A stretch of DNA of 64,000 nt. Origin: Proales similis. Lineage: Eukaryota > Rotifera > Eurotatoria > Ploima > Proalidae. Below the pieces are notes generated by a model, which made no database searches, was not told where the DNA came from, and saw only the letters and a program-made list of their open reading frames with translations. Position numbers and translations under genes: made by a program. The stretch lies in contig JAGVRJ010000010.1 in the NCBI GenBank assembly GCA_019059635.1, positions 994,501 through 1,058,500 of the forward strand, in the 5' to 3' direction. Below are positions 35,450-49,649 of the stretch, piece after piece; positions within the stretch are counted from its first letter, which is position 1; each line of letters opens with the position of its first letter.

Positions 35450-38400
35450 TTAGGAGAACAATTCGATCATAAAGTTCTTGAGGCTCTCGTTCGATGTGGT
35501 GCCGCCATTTTGCAAATTTAGCATCGCCTCCAGATCAATAATGTTGCTGCTGGTCAGATCGAACGCGTTCTTCGAAATTGAAGTCGAGCATTGATTGAAC
35601 CTATGAGAGAAGATGATAGAAATGAAACTTACCGACGAGCTGATTTTTTCTTTGTCGAATGCAACTTTCAGTTCTTCTAGTATCGGGCCAAGCGATTGCT
35701 GAAATAAACGCGATATTTGGTTCATTGAGCCAATTTCCATGTAAAAAGAGGGGATCAGGGTTTTACCTTGAAACTCTTTCTTGAACCCTCGGTGCTCTTT
35801 TCTCCTAGAGCGGTGTCTGCAATGCTTGCCAAAGGTACCAGTCTTTTAATTTGATTAGAAACAAACAAAAAAGAAAAGCCAAGAAGCTTGGGCATACCGT
35901 TCATGAATTCGAATCATGTTCTCAATATTGAGGAACTTGAAGCGGATTTTGTTGCTTGTGAGAGGATCTTTGGCCCCCAGAATGCCCAAAATGGTCTCGT
36001 GCTCGATGGGATTGAGTGACTTGTGCCATGCAACGATAAGCTTTTGCTTGACGAACGAGTGAAAATAGCTGCCGTCCGCCAGCTGCACGTTCGTTGACGC
36101 TTTTTTGTCTTTGTCGCTGATCAGAACCGAATCGAGATGAGACCAGTCATTTTCAATCTCTTTCTCGCTCTCCTCGTCGATCTGGACGAATTTGTAGACG
36201 AGAGACTTGGCCCGATTTTTCTCGAACCTTTTTTGCTCATTCTGCTGGAGTTGAACTTCAAAAGTTAAGGCCGAGCTATTCATATGGCCAGCAGAGGCTC
36301 TTTCAGCGTACGCTCGCAGCACATCCAACTCCAATTGAGGAGGACTGCTCTGCTCCTCATACGGCTTCAATTGGGAACAGAGCATTCCATTTAGTAGCTT
36401 GCATCTGTTTGCTATCTGATGCACGTCCTTGAGCACAGGAGTGAAGGCGATTGTCAAGAGCTCGCTGTACTTGAATCTGTTGAGGCCACCTCGCAGCCAA
36501 TTAAGATTTCGCATTGAGATCAGCGTCTCTAGTTTGCTTTGGTAGTTGAGAATCTGAATCCATGAAAGCGAGTTGTTTCCTTCATCGATCAGCAGCTTGA
36601 CGTTTTCATCGTACGTTTTTGATTGAGCGATCGGTTCGAACTGAGGCGCCAGAGTCAGAATCTCTTTCTCAATCTCGTCCCGATAGACGCGGTGTCGCTC
36701 AGCGAGCACACTTGAAGCCAGCAGATCGTTACATATGAAAGCCGGGACTGGCTGCTTCGGATTTCCGCTCATTTTGACCTCTTCGTCGCCTATCAGCAGA
36801 TGCTTTCGTCTGATGGCCTCACCGGTCTTGATTGCCGCGGTCAAGCAAATTAAGGCACCTTCAATCGCTTTCAGCATATGAGTGCTGATAGTTTGGTTTT
36901 TTTGCGCGACGTTTTCAGTGGCAATCCTCGAGTCGAACGAGCACACAAACGTGGCGGCCATTTCAAAATAGCAGGCTTGAATCATGCTCAATTCGCCAGT
37001 GTTCGCCTCGAGCAGTTTGATCGATTCGCAGTAGGCCTCGATTACACTCTCCAGCTGGCAGTCAAGTCCGTTGCAGTATATCTCCTTTAGACTATGAGCG
37101 TAGCGGTATTTCAGTTCAGTGTTAAGCAGTTCGCTTTTGCCCGATAGAAGGCTGTTAAGATGAAGCGTTGATGAGTATACTCTGGCCACTTGGTACCAAT
37201 CCTCTCGGCTCGCGCTTGCTGACACAATCAAAGCTTTGCTGGCCGCCACTCTCAGCTTGATTTCAACCAACAAAATCAGCAGCTGATTGTACAAGTTGGA
37301 AATTTGATTTGCCAATGAATCGAAGCAACGATTCTCTTCCTGTTTGTGAAGCTCGATTTTTTCGCCCGAGTTTATGCTTAAAGTTTTGAGCAGCAGACTC
37401 TGCATCTTCAAGAGAAGATCAACTTGTTCGTTTAAGAAATCTACGCTCAATTTTTTTTGGCCGTTTATGTGCTGAGCGAGTTTCAAGTCAATAAGCAGTA
37501 AATAAGCCTTCAGCCAAACAGAGAGGCCATTTCGTGAGAGCGCCTGTAGGCCACCCAAAAGTTCAAGGCATTCATCGAGCAACTTCAAGCAGTCTTTCAA
37601 ACTCGAACCTCGAATCAAAGACTCGGATGCTTTGAGGAATAGAACCTCGGCCTTTGTCTCTGGGTCGCACGTTTGATCGGCTTCTGCTATCGCCCGATCG
37701 ATGTAGATGAATACATCCGAAAAATCACAGGCGATGCTTGGGTTGTCTGCTGCCGCATTGCCTGCGTCCGACAAGCGACTCAGCATTGTATTTATCAGAA
37801 GCATTCGAGCGCTCGTCCACTTCCTTATTCCCATGCGAGACTTGCTGACCAAGTCGTTGAATAGGAAGACACCTCGCTTGGTGGTCTTGGATGGCTTGAA
37901 CGAGAGCTTGGCTTGCTGTTTGGATTTTTTTTGTTTCTTCTTTTCGTCCTGAGGCGTTTCTTTAACTGAGATTGAATCGATGGCCTCGATGATGTGCTGC
38001 TGTGCGATGTAAGCCAGCTGGCATTGAGCAGAAACTTGAGCCAGTAGCATGCTCATTTCGTATCTCAATTCGTTGAGCCATGCCGAGCTCAGTGGATAGC
38101 CTTAGAAGAAAGGGAAGAGAGGTCAAACAACGCCGATCACTGGCCTTGAGTTTGCTGATGACTTACGATCGATCAACGGGAAGTCGTCGTTGATTGCGGT
38201 CATTACCTTCAATGCCGTGCATTTCACTGTTCCGAGCAAGCAGCCTTTTATGAATTCGAGAGTGATTGGCGTCTTTGACTTGGTCAACACTTGAACGACG
38301 CTCGGGTTCTCGTCTTAAATGCAAAATTGGATTATTTTTGCTTCGAGTTTGATTGACTTTGAAATTAATAGAGTTAATAGGAGCGTTCTAGGTCGGTTAA

Positions 38401-41400
38401 AACTTAAGAGCGGCGTCAATAGCATTCAACTGGTTACTGGGGAGTAGTGTCTATTGCTAGCTAACCGGCTCGAGCGCGGGCTTTAATCATTTGCTGGATA
38501 CCTAGTTCTTCCTCTTCGAGATCGAACCCGAGATCCGAATAACACAATTCATCACTTTCATCTGTTTTACTGGTGTCTAGATCTGATTTTCATTTAAATG
38601 CGGCAGAGAAGCAAAAAGCAAAGCGGGAAGGCCGGCAAGGGGCGATGATCGAGAGAGGCGAGACACTATGTTGGGTTTACCTGTATTTTGCTTGTTGAAC
38701 TGAGCGTTGAAGTTCTTCATTGCGATCTTGATCGAGTTCATCGAGCTGCTCACGTCGTACGTGTCCAAGAAAGAAAATAGTTCACTCGTGCTTTGAAAAA
38801 AGGCGACTGAGACTGTTTGCTGAGCAGAGAGTTAAATCACAAGTCGTAGCTACCTGAAACGCTCGAGATCAGGCAGACATGGCAAACAAGACGCGATCGA
38901 GTTCATTAATTTGCAGTGGATCACGCAAAATTGACAGGTTAAATGTGGCCCGTAAAGTCTCATCATTTCGGCCGGAAGTTTTAGGCTCATCAGCCCCTCC
39001 AGACACTAAATGAATATTTTATGGTCAAATGTGATCCAACAATCGATGACTCCGAGCGGCGCTTACTCTTAAATTGTTCAACTCGTAGACCGGCTTGGAT
39101 GCGTCCCAAGCGAACTGCGTCTATAAAAGAATGTTCATTCAGCTCGATGAGCAAAAGTCAGACAGGTTCAAACAGGAAAAGCTTTTGAGTAGATCGACCC
39201 GAGGATGATGCTTTCACTGCTACTTGTGATAGAGATCGTACACTTGATCGACGCCCAATGTCAATGCGGCTTTATGGGGTCCAGGTGTCAGTTCCTTTAC
39301 AACAACACGCTTATAAACCATGATCCGGACTATTCGAGTTTTAAATTCAACGACCATGAGCTGTGCTATTTAACATATGACGGCGATGTGAACTGCGTGT
39401 GCGAGCCGGGCTACGCGCTCAATGTGGACTCGAATTGCGTTCCGAATGTATGCGATGGGTTTAGAGATTGCGACCGTGGACAAGGTTCCTGTCAAATTTC
39501 ATTCTTAAACGAGGCTAAATGCTACTGCAATGGACTATTCATCGTTGGAACCGAGCACTGCCAATTCAATGAGTGCGACGCTTCAACGCATATGGGAAAC
39601 TTTTGCATCCCAGACAGATCGACTTGCGTGGACAAAGGAAGCGGAAAGTTCGAATGCGTTTGCTCTGACGAGAGGTTCTCTGGTCGATATTGTGAACAAG
39701 TAACCAACCAGTGCGCTGCGAACAGTTGCCTCAACGGAGGAACCTGCGTTCAAATGAGCGCATCTCACACTTGCTGTCTTTGTGAGCCCAACTTTACCGG
39801 TAGGTCCAGCTGACCCTCTTGTCAACTGGTCCTAGGTCATTGAACTGAATATTAAAAGGAGAGTTGTGCGAAAAAAGACTCGAAACAGAGACATTTCCCG
39901 TACACAGCACTGCCGAAGAAGGCCACTCCATTCAGCCATATGATGACGGAAGCATTCCAGGACGGTCCACTAAAGCATTTCATGAAACCACGATGCTCGA
40001 AAGCGACGGTAAATAGAACAGTTGTATTTTGGCTTTGAAAATTCTAAGTTGGAAAAACTGGCTGAAAAACAGACTACACGACCAGTGGCTCTGGTCCCAG
40101 CTGCAGTCAAATCATGTGTCTGAATGGAGGCGTTTGCCAAACTGGGGAAAAGGGAGCTTTTTGTAACTGCACTGTCGAATATGAAGGTGAAAACTGCGAA
40201 ATAGAAGACGATGACTGTGGCCTCTCGTCCAACCGGTGCTCACCAGGATCAGCTTGCACAGACCTGTTCGGTGTCGGGAATTTTATTTGCGAATGCGCCA
40301 AAAATCGCAAGGGAAATTTATGCGAGATGGAAATAGAGCCTTGCGAGAACAGTCTTTGCATGAACGGAGGTAAATGCGTTGATGTTCAGAGCTCGGCGAA
40401 AAACTCTTCTCGGTCGAGTGAATTTGAAAAGTTCAAATGCGAGTGTGTGGACGGATTCACAGGCCGAAGGTGCGAGCAATATCCGAACCTGTGCGCTAGT
40501 GAGCCATGCCAAAACGGCGCTGAGTGCTTGGTTTTGGTTTCGAAGAGCAGTGCTAAAAACAAGTCGCTTCATTTCGAATGCAAATGCACGAGCTATTTCG
40601 AAGGCGAACTGTGCGAGCAGATGAAACAGTTCAAGAAGTTTGCGGTGATATTTTCCAACACGGTCGGAATAGCGTCAGCGGTCAGTCTTCTTAGTCTATT
40701 TACGTTTATAGTCACTCTGGACATATCGAGCATCTACTGCAAGACCTCGCATCCGACAGTGCGCAATCATCGCATCATCCCACAGGCCAAGCGCAGGATG
40801 CATAAGAAAGCTTAACAAAGCCCAACTCAACTCACATATTTAGCGCCGGGATGCTGGAAAAGCTTCAGCTTGCCATCAATCCACAAAGGCAGCGACTCGC
40901 CTCTCTGAACAAGATTTAGCAGCTCTATCGATGGCTTGAATAAATTCTCTCTTGCGAACGCATGAGCTTTCAACAGTCTGGCTGTGACGCACTGGCCAAT
41001 GTCTCTGGCTATTTGACAAGAAGCGTATTCATAGAGTTGAAGAGCCGGAAACGCCTTTTAAAGTGAGAAATTGAAAAAAGGAAAAAGAGAAAAGAAGGGC
41101 AGGAGAGGATATGCAACCGCAATAGAATGGTCGGCATCTATGAGCTCCGTGCAGGTGAATTGCAGGGCAGCGAGCAACGATCGAATGTCGAAACGGAATC
41201 TAGCAACGTGATAAAGAGGTGTAATAAAGCATTTTACTGCTAAAATTGGAGGCTTACATGTCGTTGTTGAGAACCATGCCCGGAATTAGGAATGGACGGG
41301 AAAGGAAGCTCGGCTGCGACTGAGCGTATTCAATGTCGTGCTTCGAATAGGGCAGGCTGTGGCGAAAGATGCACTTGAAAAATGTGGCCGCAAGCAGGCA

Positions 41401-44400
41401 GCACTCCGTTCTAAGCTCAATGTCCCGCAGCAGATAATACCTGTTTTGTTGAAATGAAGGCTATCGAGTCGAGAAATTCGTTCAATCGAGTCTCTTACTG
41501 GGCCATTTTGGATGCCATTATTCCACCGACCAGACAGCCCCAAACACCGCATCGGTTTAAGAGCTTGTCAACGTCAGCTGTGCCGCTGTCGTTTGACACA
41601 GTGAATTTAGACCGCCAATCAAGTAGGGCGTTTGGCATTTCAGTGAGCACATTGATGCCTTCGTTCCAGCTTTGATAGGCTTTTCTAGATTACGTTTAAA
41701 AAGTCGATCGATTTAAATCGCCTCCAATCGAGAATAAATTAAATCTACTCTGCATCTTTCTTCAGCATGTGAACGTTTCCCAGCTCATTAAGCGCCTGGA
41801 CCAGCAGATCTTTTTGATGTTTCACTCGAAGCAGATCTGTCGAATCGAATTTCGGTATATCACAAAAGAAGCCCATAGTTAAAGGTCAATAAAATTACCT
41901 ATGCTCTTCTGATAGCTTTCGATCAATAGCTTGAACTCGACTCGGCCGTTTTGCACGAATATCTGGTCTTCTGACTCGAATCGGTCCAATCTCTTGAAGT
42001 CAATAGGATCAGGGCCGATGAAGAGATTCGTGTCTGAGCTGACTGCGAGCTGCTTCTCAATTCGCGCGTTCGGTTCTGGCGCTTGTCTCAACACTTGATT
42101 GCACTCAAGATCGTAGAATTCTGGCCAAACGAAAGCAAACAGATTTTTGTGGTTGTGATTTACACATTTGCATCGAGTAAGGCTAAAAACCTGCATGATT
42201 TGACTGCTGAAGAAGATATAAGGTGAGGAGCCGTCTAGAATGGGTGAGAGCGCGACACGCGTAGAGACTTTGGTCTGTCACTCGTTTCAGTTGGTCGAGG
42301 CTGCTCTGGATGTCTAGTGGCACGCTTATCAGTCGTTTGGACCGGCCATCGTCTAAGTTTCGAGTTTAAAAATTTTCATGCGCTGACTAGAAATCGAAAG
42401 AAAACGTTCTCGATTACTTGCATAAATGTCATGGACTTTGGGATCGAGCTTGACGCCCAGCTCGAGTTTCTCGACCTCTAGCGCGTCGATGGACACCTTT
42501 AAATCGATAAAGAGCAGGTCGTCCATCGTCGGGTAATGACCAAGCTCGGCCTTTAGCCGCTCGAAATGAGGCTGCTTGCAGCTGGAGCTTCTCAACTTCA
42601 CTTGCTCTATAAGGTTCTTTTGCGCCAGTACGATCACAGGAATTAGGTATTCAGCATGCTGATAACCAGTCAACGTGTTGTAACGCATCCCAATGGTCGC
42701 CAGCTTTTCCCACTTTTCGAGCACGCTCAAACACTGGACCGTTCGGAAGACGAACTTTTTCACAAATAAATTGTCTATCGCGTTCGTGTTGTCGAGAAAA
42801 GGGTCCGCTTTTAGAGTGGCTGCTGTCTTTCCAACAAGGCCACGCGATTCAGTCTAAAGATATCAAGTGAACGCTAGAAATTCGAATCAAGGCAATCAAT
42901 TGGCTGACTGAATTACGTTGTAGGCACTGGTGGTGTAAATCATGTCCAGTAGACAATCGGATCCCATAAACAAAGCGTTGAAGCTCACTTTCCACAGGTC
43001 GCGAATCGAAAACACTGTTCGTCCGGTTTGCGACAAAACCGGTAATATCTGAAGCAGACCGTTCAGGCAGTTGATAATCGATTTGCACACATTTTGCAAT
43101 TGAGTCCACTGCCGATAGCGATGGGCAATAACCTTAAAGCATTTGAATTAGTCAAAAAAATAGAGGCCAGCAGCCGACGACGGTCACTTACGACTGCCTG
43201 CTTGAACTTTGAAAAGATCGGAGCGGCCAGCTCAGTGAACTCACTGTTGGTTATGGCCGCAAGTCGATTGCTGAGGTCACACTCGTTCTTGCCTTTCTCC
43301 GACCGACTGTTGAAACCGACAATAACTTCGGCTACAAGTTCACTTATGTCCTTTAGCTCGCCAGACCTATCGTCTGACGTGATGTCACTTGCCCTCGTGC
43401 TTATGTCGCCTGCTCTGGTGTCCGCCTTTTTCTGAATGCGCTCTTGCTCCGAATCATACTCGCTCTTGTTTGACAATCGAGTCTCAAAGTTAATTGAGTG
43501 TATCAGTGCGTGGCAGTTTTCAAACAAGAAGTACTGAGGATCTAAGAAGCCGATGCTGTTCTGCCGGTTGACCATCAAATTTCTGTTTGCCGGCGAAACT
43601 GAGTGAATGCGATCGAGCAGCAAGCAAAATTGGCTGTTGGCCCAAATCGAGTAGAATTCGGACTTGAACGCCGCCTCCTCGCCCAGTATTCGGCGCAGCT
43701 TTTTTCGTCGACTCCAGTTTTCATATTTGCCGGGAAAGATGTCGTAGAGAACGTCAATCGCTTTCTTTTGCCGCTCCTCAAGTCGGGCTTTGTCGGCAGC
43801 CTCCATTTCGATCGGAATCAACAGTCGGTACTTTTTTATGTGTCGCTTTCTCCTCCTTTTTTCTCCAATTGCTTGCTGCTCGCGCTCCATATCGATTGCG
43901 AGCTCGGAGAGCAAGCTCTTCGACACCGAACCAGTGACTGTGATCAGTCCGTCTTGGACTCGATTGATCGACGACTGCTTTCCTAGGATGGTCGTGTTTC
44001 TCTTCTGCAGCCAGGTGAACGTTTCAGACGCCCACTCGACGATTTCAGAGAATAGCTCTTCGCTCAGCGCCTTTTGAAGCAGCAGCACAAAATACTCGAG
44101 GTAATTGGTTCGCTTTCTGAACTTAAGCAGCTCCTTCTGCGCCATTTTGCTCTGGCCGTGCACCAAAAATGCAACAATTTGAACGTAGTCCTCGTTGCCG
44201 TTGAGCATTTGAAAATATGGCTTTTGAGCGGCTGTCTTGACCGAGTGCAGCTCCAGTGCCTTTAGCTCGTTGCCTTTTCCTTGATCGGATTTCTTGCCAG
44301 TAGGACGAGCTTTCTCCTCTTCGGAAGCCAGCAGCTCTTGACTTTCTTCCACGCCGAGTAGCTTGCGGCCAATGCTGTTGAGCGACTGAGCCAGCGCACG

Positions 44401-47400
44401 TTGCTCTAGACGCTTCATGCTCTAAAAGCAGAGCTCAGTTAGAAGAGTTCTCTGGTTGGAGACAGCCAAGCAATCACTCGAACCTCTGTCAAGTATGAAG
44501 TCATGCAGGCGATCATATGCTGGACACTGCCCGGCGTGATCTTCTGCCTTTTTTGGAAGACAGACATGGGCAATTCGTCGAGCAGAATTAAGCATCGACT
44601 GAGAACCTGGGCAAAACATGGCTGAAATGGCCATCTATTCAATCGGTCAATTCAAGGCAGCGGGGCTTACTTGGTTCACTGGCTCGTAAATGATCTCGTG
44701 ATAAATGAGCGGAGCCAAGAGTCCATAGCATTGGATAACACATTGAAGAATTGAGTTGGCATCATTGAGCCATCCGCAGATTTCAATTGCCACGAGCAGC
44801 TTTTCGCACTGGCGAATTCTCTCAATCTGAGCCAGGTGCGCCGATGAGAACGAGCGAAGATCTGGTGAAGGAAAGACAAGGTATTTACATGGCTGTCGTG
44901 TTCAATGCGCGCGTCAAAGACCAGATCGCAGAATGTGGCTTTCTGTTTCACGTGAATTTCGTTCACAATCAGAATGGATTCGACCAGCTTGCGCAGAATG
45001 ATTGGCGAGCTCTTGCTTATCATCTCGTAATTGAGTCTAGAATTGGTTGCAACATTTTGAGAAAAGTGAACAAGAAGACCCAATCGAGCAAGAGCACTCA
45101 CTCCGGCAGGTTGAATTCGTAGTCCGGCGAGTTGCTCACCGTTACACTTTCTGACTCTGGCTTGGCCACATGCAGAACAAAATTGGACCACAAGTATTCA
45201 AAGGCTTTCAGAGCACCTGAATGGTCACCCGTTTGATAGCAGACCTTTTAAATTTACAATCTCGGCTTTCTTTGGACTTTCGCTGGATATTAGCCTTACT
45301 TGACAAATGAACGCCCATGAAACCAAGATGGAGAGGCGGTCGCGCGCCAGAACGGGCAAGGTAGAATCGCCGACTGAATCTGAAATGAGCTTTCCGTTCT
45401 GGTCATAGGCAACCACCGCAAACACGTATTTCGTGTTGGGCTTAAGACCACTGATCTTGATCGCATTGTTTGACTCGGCCGGAAACTTTGAGTAAAAGAG
45501 TAGCGAAAGAGTGAAATAGGATGAGCTGATAGCTACGTACTTGTTCACCAGTGCCAGGAAAAGAAAAGTCGCTTTGTCTGGCTTTGGGGTTGATTGGCGA
45601 GTATTGATTAGCAAATACTCGATACCAGTGCGGTGCAGTGCCGGAAGTTGGGTTGAATTTGCATGGCTGTAGAAGAACTTTGCCACTCGAGCGATTAAGT
45701 ATCAAAGGAGCAGCCGGTATCTGGCTTGGGCTGGTGTTTCTTTTTAGACTTTTAGAATTGGCCTTAAAGAAAGCCAGATCATTCTCCCAATATTGCTTTA
45801 GCAGTTTGATGGCGTTCTAGAGAAATTGGATAAAAATCATGGGATGGCTTCTCAATCCCGTTCCAAGTTCATACTTGAGTGAACTGCGAGCAGTTCGACT
45901 TGGATTTTTGGCAAAGAGCTCTTCCCAGTAGACTGAAGCATTGAGATAACTCGTCGCTTGAGTCTCCAACTTGGTGCAAGTTTAATGAGCGGCGCAAACC
46001 AAACTGGAATTTCGAGCTTTTACTGTTGTCACCAGGCCGGTCCATTGATTGAAGACGAGCGCCAACTCTATGGCAGTGAAACAAAAGCTCAGTGTTTAGA
46101 TCAGCGATGTAATTATCGAAATAGAAGCTGTCAGCCGAACAGTTCTCGAATTTCTTCTCTTTTAAGCTCTTAAACAGATCGGCCTTGCTTGCTTGGGGTA
46201 CTTTGCTCTTTTCGACATTCTTGACAAGTAAGCGGCCAATGAGCAGATGGTTTGCCTTCAAGCTGAGTTGCAAAACCTACGCAAATGCTGTCGTAGAGCA
46301 GCTCTGGTTTTTGCTTGCTTGTCGTCTGCCTTCCCTGGCCAATCGCGTCCAAGGACAGAGCCAGGGTGTTGTGCGCTTTGCGCAGATTACCTCCCGCATC
46401 CTCCGCAGGTCCGTATCGCTCGCTCTCGTCGAGGCTCAGCTCAAACATGGCTGCGATTGGTGAATAAGAAAATTGAGTAAAAGGTCGAAGTGATTTTTTC
46501 TATTTTGAATCAATTACTCAGGCGAGTGAGATTAGTTCGTGCAACAGACGATTGATCGTCGATGTCTGGATTAACATTTGATTCTACGAGCAAGCATCAG
46601 GCAAATCGATTCGACTGTCGGTTCGAATATTAAGGCTCACCTTTGCCTGTGCCTCTGGAAAGCACCACAGACAAGGACTCGAAAGTGAGCGCCAGACGCA
46701 ACGAACAGTGACCGACTGCAATAGGGTCAACTGAAGCCACATTGAGGGTAACCATTGCTTGGTGAACGATATTCAACATGCAAAGCCACTTAATCGAGAG
46801 AAATTTGTTCATTTAAAGTGAATTGAATTCCAAGATGGACTAAAACCTTGGAGAAGTTTTCCAGGCGCATGATCCATTTGTGGTTGTCGGACGCTCCGGT
46901 CTGATGCTTCTGAAAAGTTACTTGAATGCGTTTCCACAACACGAGCGATAAATCGATTAGAGTGTCTCTGTCTGATGACAAAGGGCCGCTGGCCTACTCA
47001 TCCAAGTCGTTTAAGAGCGCAACGAAAAAAGCGAATGAAAAAGGATTGCCTTGGCATCGGCCGAGGTTTCGAAAAACTTGGCCAACTTGGAGCAAACGTT
47101 GAGGAGAATATCTTCCTCCTTAAGACTGTCGGTCTGCGTGGGAGCTAAGAGTCAGGGTTAGTAATTTGTTGGAGATAATCGGTTTCACCGAGAGTCCTCA
47201 CATAAAGGCAGCTCGGCCTCTTCTTGCTCTTTGCTCTCTTGGTCTTTGGCTGTCTCTGGCGCTTTTTCCGCACTCGCCTCGTCCTTCTTCTTTAGCTTGC
47301 TCGCAGCAATGTTCGCTCTAATCGCTTCGTTTTTCAAACGCCTGAGTCGTCTCTGATATGCCAGATATCTGTCGTAGGCCTCCAATAGCTCGAGTGTAAG

Positions 47401-49362
47401 TTTATCGCTGCGGAATTTCTCCTCCAAACTCGGATTCGACTGTTGAGAGCGAAATTTAAGTTAAAACAAACGCTTTGCAAATAACACCGAGACTGAAATA
47501 CCCACCGATAAGAGTTGGATCAGTTTGCTTGACTGGCGTCTAAAAACGTCCCATATCTCGTAGCTGAATGCTAGCTTGGTCAACTTAACCAAGCTGGCCA
47601 TCATTACTTGGCCGCTGCCTGCACAGCAAATGTCAAGTGAGTTGCCATTCGAGTGGGTTGTCATATGATTGAATGAACGTTACCGTTTAGGGCCAATTCG
47701 AGCTGTGTGGTCGCTGCTTCGCTGTTGGAGCCTGTTGATTTCAACTCGAACAAGCGGTCAGCCAAGGGAGTGGCAATTAATTCGAAAGCGAAACAAAGCT
47801 CTTGGGCTACGTCCTGCAATTCTGGTTCATTGTCGGGCCCTGCCGGCTTGGGTCTTGCGATGCGTCGATTTGAATCGCTCAAGGCAGTCTCGATCGCCAC
47901 AATTCGCGCAGACGGACAATCAAACATTTCCTCGAGCAGTTTTTCAGTTCCTGTACGCGGCCACGTTTGCTATTTTTCACAGTCCTTACAAATCGTGATT
48001 GTCTGAGACTGTTTAGAGTTGAATTTACATTTTGGATGTCTTTGTAGTTGGTTCGTGCCCTGGCCCTCATGATTCCTTTATTCCTCCTTCGAGACTCAAA
48101 TGCCAGACGTTTGAACAGCAAAGATCCGATCTTGAAGAACACAATCTGATGTCGAATAACAAAAGAGTGGACAAGAAGCAAATCTGAACAAACTTTAACA
48201 GTTGCCTCCCGGAACTCGACTGCTCTTTCGGCGGTAGCTGAGTCCAGGCTGGATAATTCTAGCTCATAGAGCTCGTTCACTTTTGCAAGTGCCCGGCGAG
48301 CGAATTGCTTCATTCGGTGCTAAATTGTAAGATTGGACCTTTGAAAGCATTTGATTGGCTCTTACTTCTCCTTCGTCGAACAAGCACGAAGCGTAGAAGC
48401 TCTGGCATGTGAGCGAGTAGACGCTCACTCGCCAAGAAAGGTAGCGTCTACTGAGCAAAGCGGCCGAGTTCTCGATCGCCAAGCAGGTCATCAGAAGCGT
48501 CTCGAGAACCTTCAAATGACCATGAGTCCATGCGAAATGAAAGATCAAGTCGATCAATGTCTCTACCATTTTGCTGTGGCCAAGTCGCAACAGGACGGAG
48601 CCGATTCGATAGACAAAGACGCTGGTATTGAAAATAAGCCAAGAGTATCGATCAAATCGGGTAAGTAGACTCAGAATGATTCGGAATTTGTGCAAGCTGT
48701 TTTCAATTTGCTTCATAGTCGAGTCCAAGTGAACATTGGGGTCGAGTTGTAAACGCATGAATATCGAGCAGACCAAATGACCTTAGATCAGGCAAATCGA
48801 GTCGAATTCGCTTCAAGTCCGATGAGCCACTTACCAGTCAGGGCGCGAAAAGTGCTCTCTGCGCTCGGGTGCTGAAGGTCTGCGTGGAAAAACGTGTTGA
48901 TTATCTCATCTTTGGTGCTGGTGGTCTCAATCGGCTTTTCGAATCTCTTGAACAAATAGCGATCGTAGCATTGATAGAGAGCGGCCGAATACTCTTCAGA
49001 ATCGATCAGAAACTCGCCGAGCAGCATTTGCTTTTCGTTGAACAAGGCTTCGCTGATTCGACTTTCATATTTGTTCCAGAGCTCAAACAGTGCGTCGTTT
49101 CTAAAAAAATTTCATTCACTTTGAACAAGTTCGAGCTGACCAAGAATGAAGCGGCAAATTACACTTTTCCTGGAGCGTGTTCGTTCGGCTTTAGATTGCC
49201 GGCCCTCTTCTTGTTCACGAATCCCATGTAGTCGCTCAGATCCTTGCTAAGCTGCTGGAGCACTGGATTCGAGCCGTTCGCCTCTTCCAAGTAAGAGTAG
49301 TAGGCGCTCGTGTTTCCTTTAGCCACATTATTCCTGGCCTTGTCTCTCAGAATCGAGGCCAT
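35450..49362 (-). CDS. CFAP54: Cilia- and flagella-associated protein 54 (CFAP54)
   Basis: Very long axonemal protein of the central-pair apparatus of motile cilia and flagella. The gene has many exons with mostly 40-70-nt introns. Matches to the family run in order from the N terminus. They include LSKDLSDYMGFVNKKRA, STFRALTGK, LSRRYLSWRVSVYSLTCQSF, FARRALAKVNELYELEL, FESRRRNKGIMR and ALSDSNRR, followed by DVAQELCFAFELI. An FN3-like segment with ISGLKPNTKYVFAVVAYDQN sits near 45430, as in vertebrate CFAP54. Later come TPR-like helical exons: a 451-codon frame at 43063-44418 and a 737-codon frame at 35855-38068. The C terminus is ESLKNFMIELFS. Coding length fits the roughly 3000-residue family. 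The intron at 39121-40835 is about 1.7 kb and holds another gene. The start chosen is the first ATG of the exon carrying the conserved N-terminal motif. Confidence 0.94.
39121..40835 (-). other. Host intron of CFAP54 containing a nested gene
   Basis: On the minus strand the upstream exon ends ...GCTAAATAT at 40836 before donor GTGAGT. The downstream exon begins ACGCAGTTCGCTTGGGACGC at 39120 after acceptor TTTTATAG. It encodes TQFAWDASKPVYELNNLR, which is CFAP54-like. The 1715-nt intron is far larger than the other introns of the gene because it encloses the EGF-repeat gene. Confidence 0.88.
39205..40815 (+). CDS. EGF-repeat single-pass membrane protein, nested in CFAP54 intron
   Basis: Three exons: 39205 to about 39801, about 39859-40007, and about 40073-40815. 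Splice sites are GTAGGT/AAAAG and GTAAAT/AACAG and keep the frame. The product is about 500 residues: signal peptide (MMLSLLLVIEIVHLIDA), about seven EGF-like repeats (for example CLNGGTCVQM, CMNGGKCVDV and CVDGFTGRRCEQ), a Ser/Thr-rich linker between repeats, a transmembrane helix (AVSLLSLFTFIVTL) and a basic tail of about 35 residues. It is a cell-surface adhesion or signalling protein by architecture; I do not recognise a named orthologue. The start codon is 83 bp from one CFAP54 exon, and the stop is 20 bp from the other exon's splice donor. Its untranslated regions therefore probably overlap CFAP54 exons in antisense. Confidence 0.9.
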
Positions 49363-49649
49363 TCTCTTGAATCTAGAAGTTGAGAAAATTCCCAGTTGAT
49401 CTTTTCATTTTCACTTATATTCTTCTATATACCCAAAGCGAATGGGCGAGAAAAAAGCAAAAAAGCTGATCGTATCCATGGAGATCGCATACGACACGCT
49501 CTTGTTGAAGTTTGTGAACGCGTGAGCGCTCCTCTCCTATTAAAATACCCGAGTGGAGTAAGTTAAAAAAGATTGAAAGAGAAAAGGGCTGTCTTTTGCA
49601 TGCTTTATTCAAGATTTATAGTTTGGAGGCCGGTGTGGTGCGTAAGGTG
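49363..49649. promoter_or_regulatory. CFAP54 promoter region and DOMON gene 3' end
   Basis: About 290 bp. A minus-strand AATAAA at 49604-49609, about 41 nt past the DOMON gene stop, is its likely poly(A) signal. The CFAP54 promoter must share this space. No defined promoter motif is seen. Confidence 0.5.
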
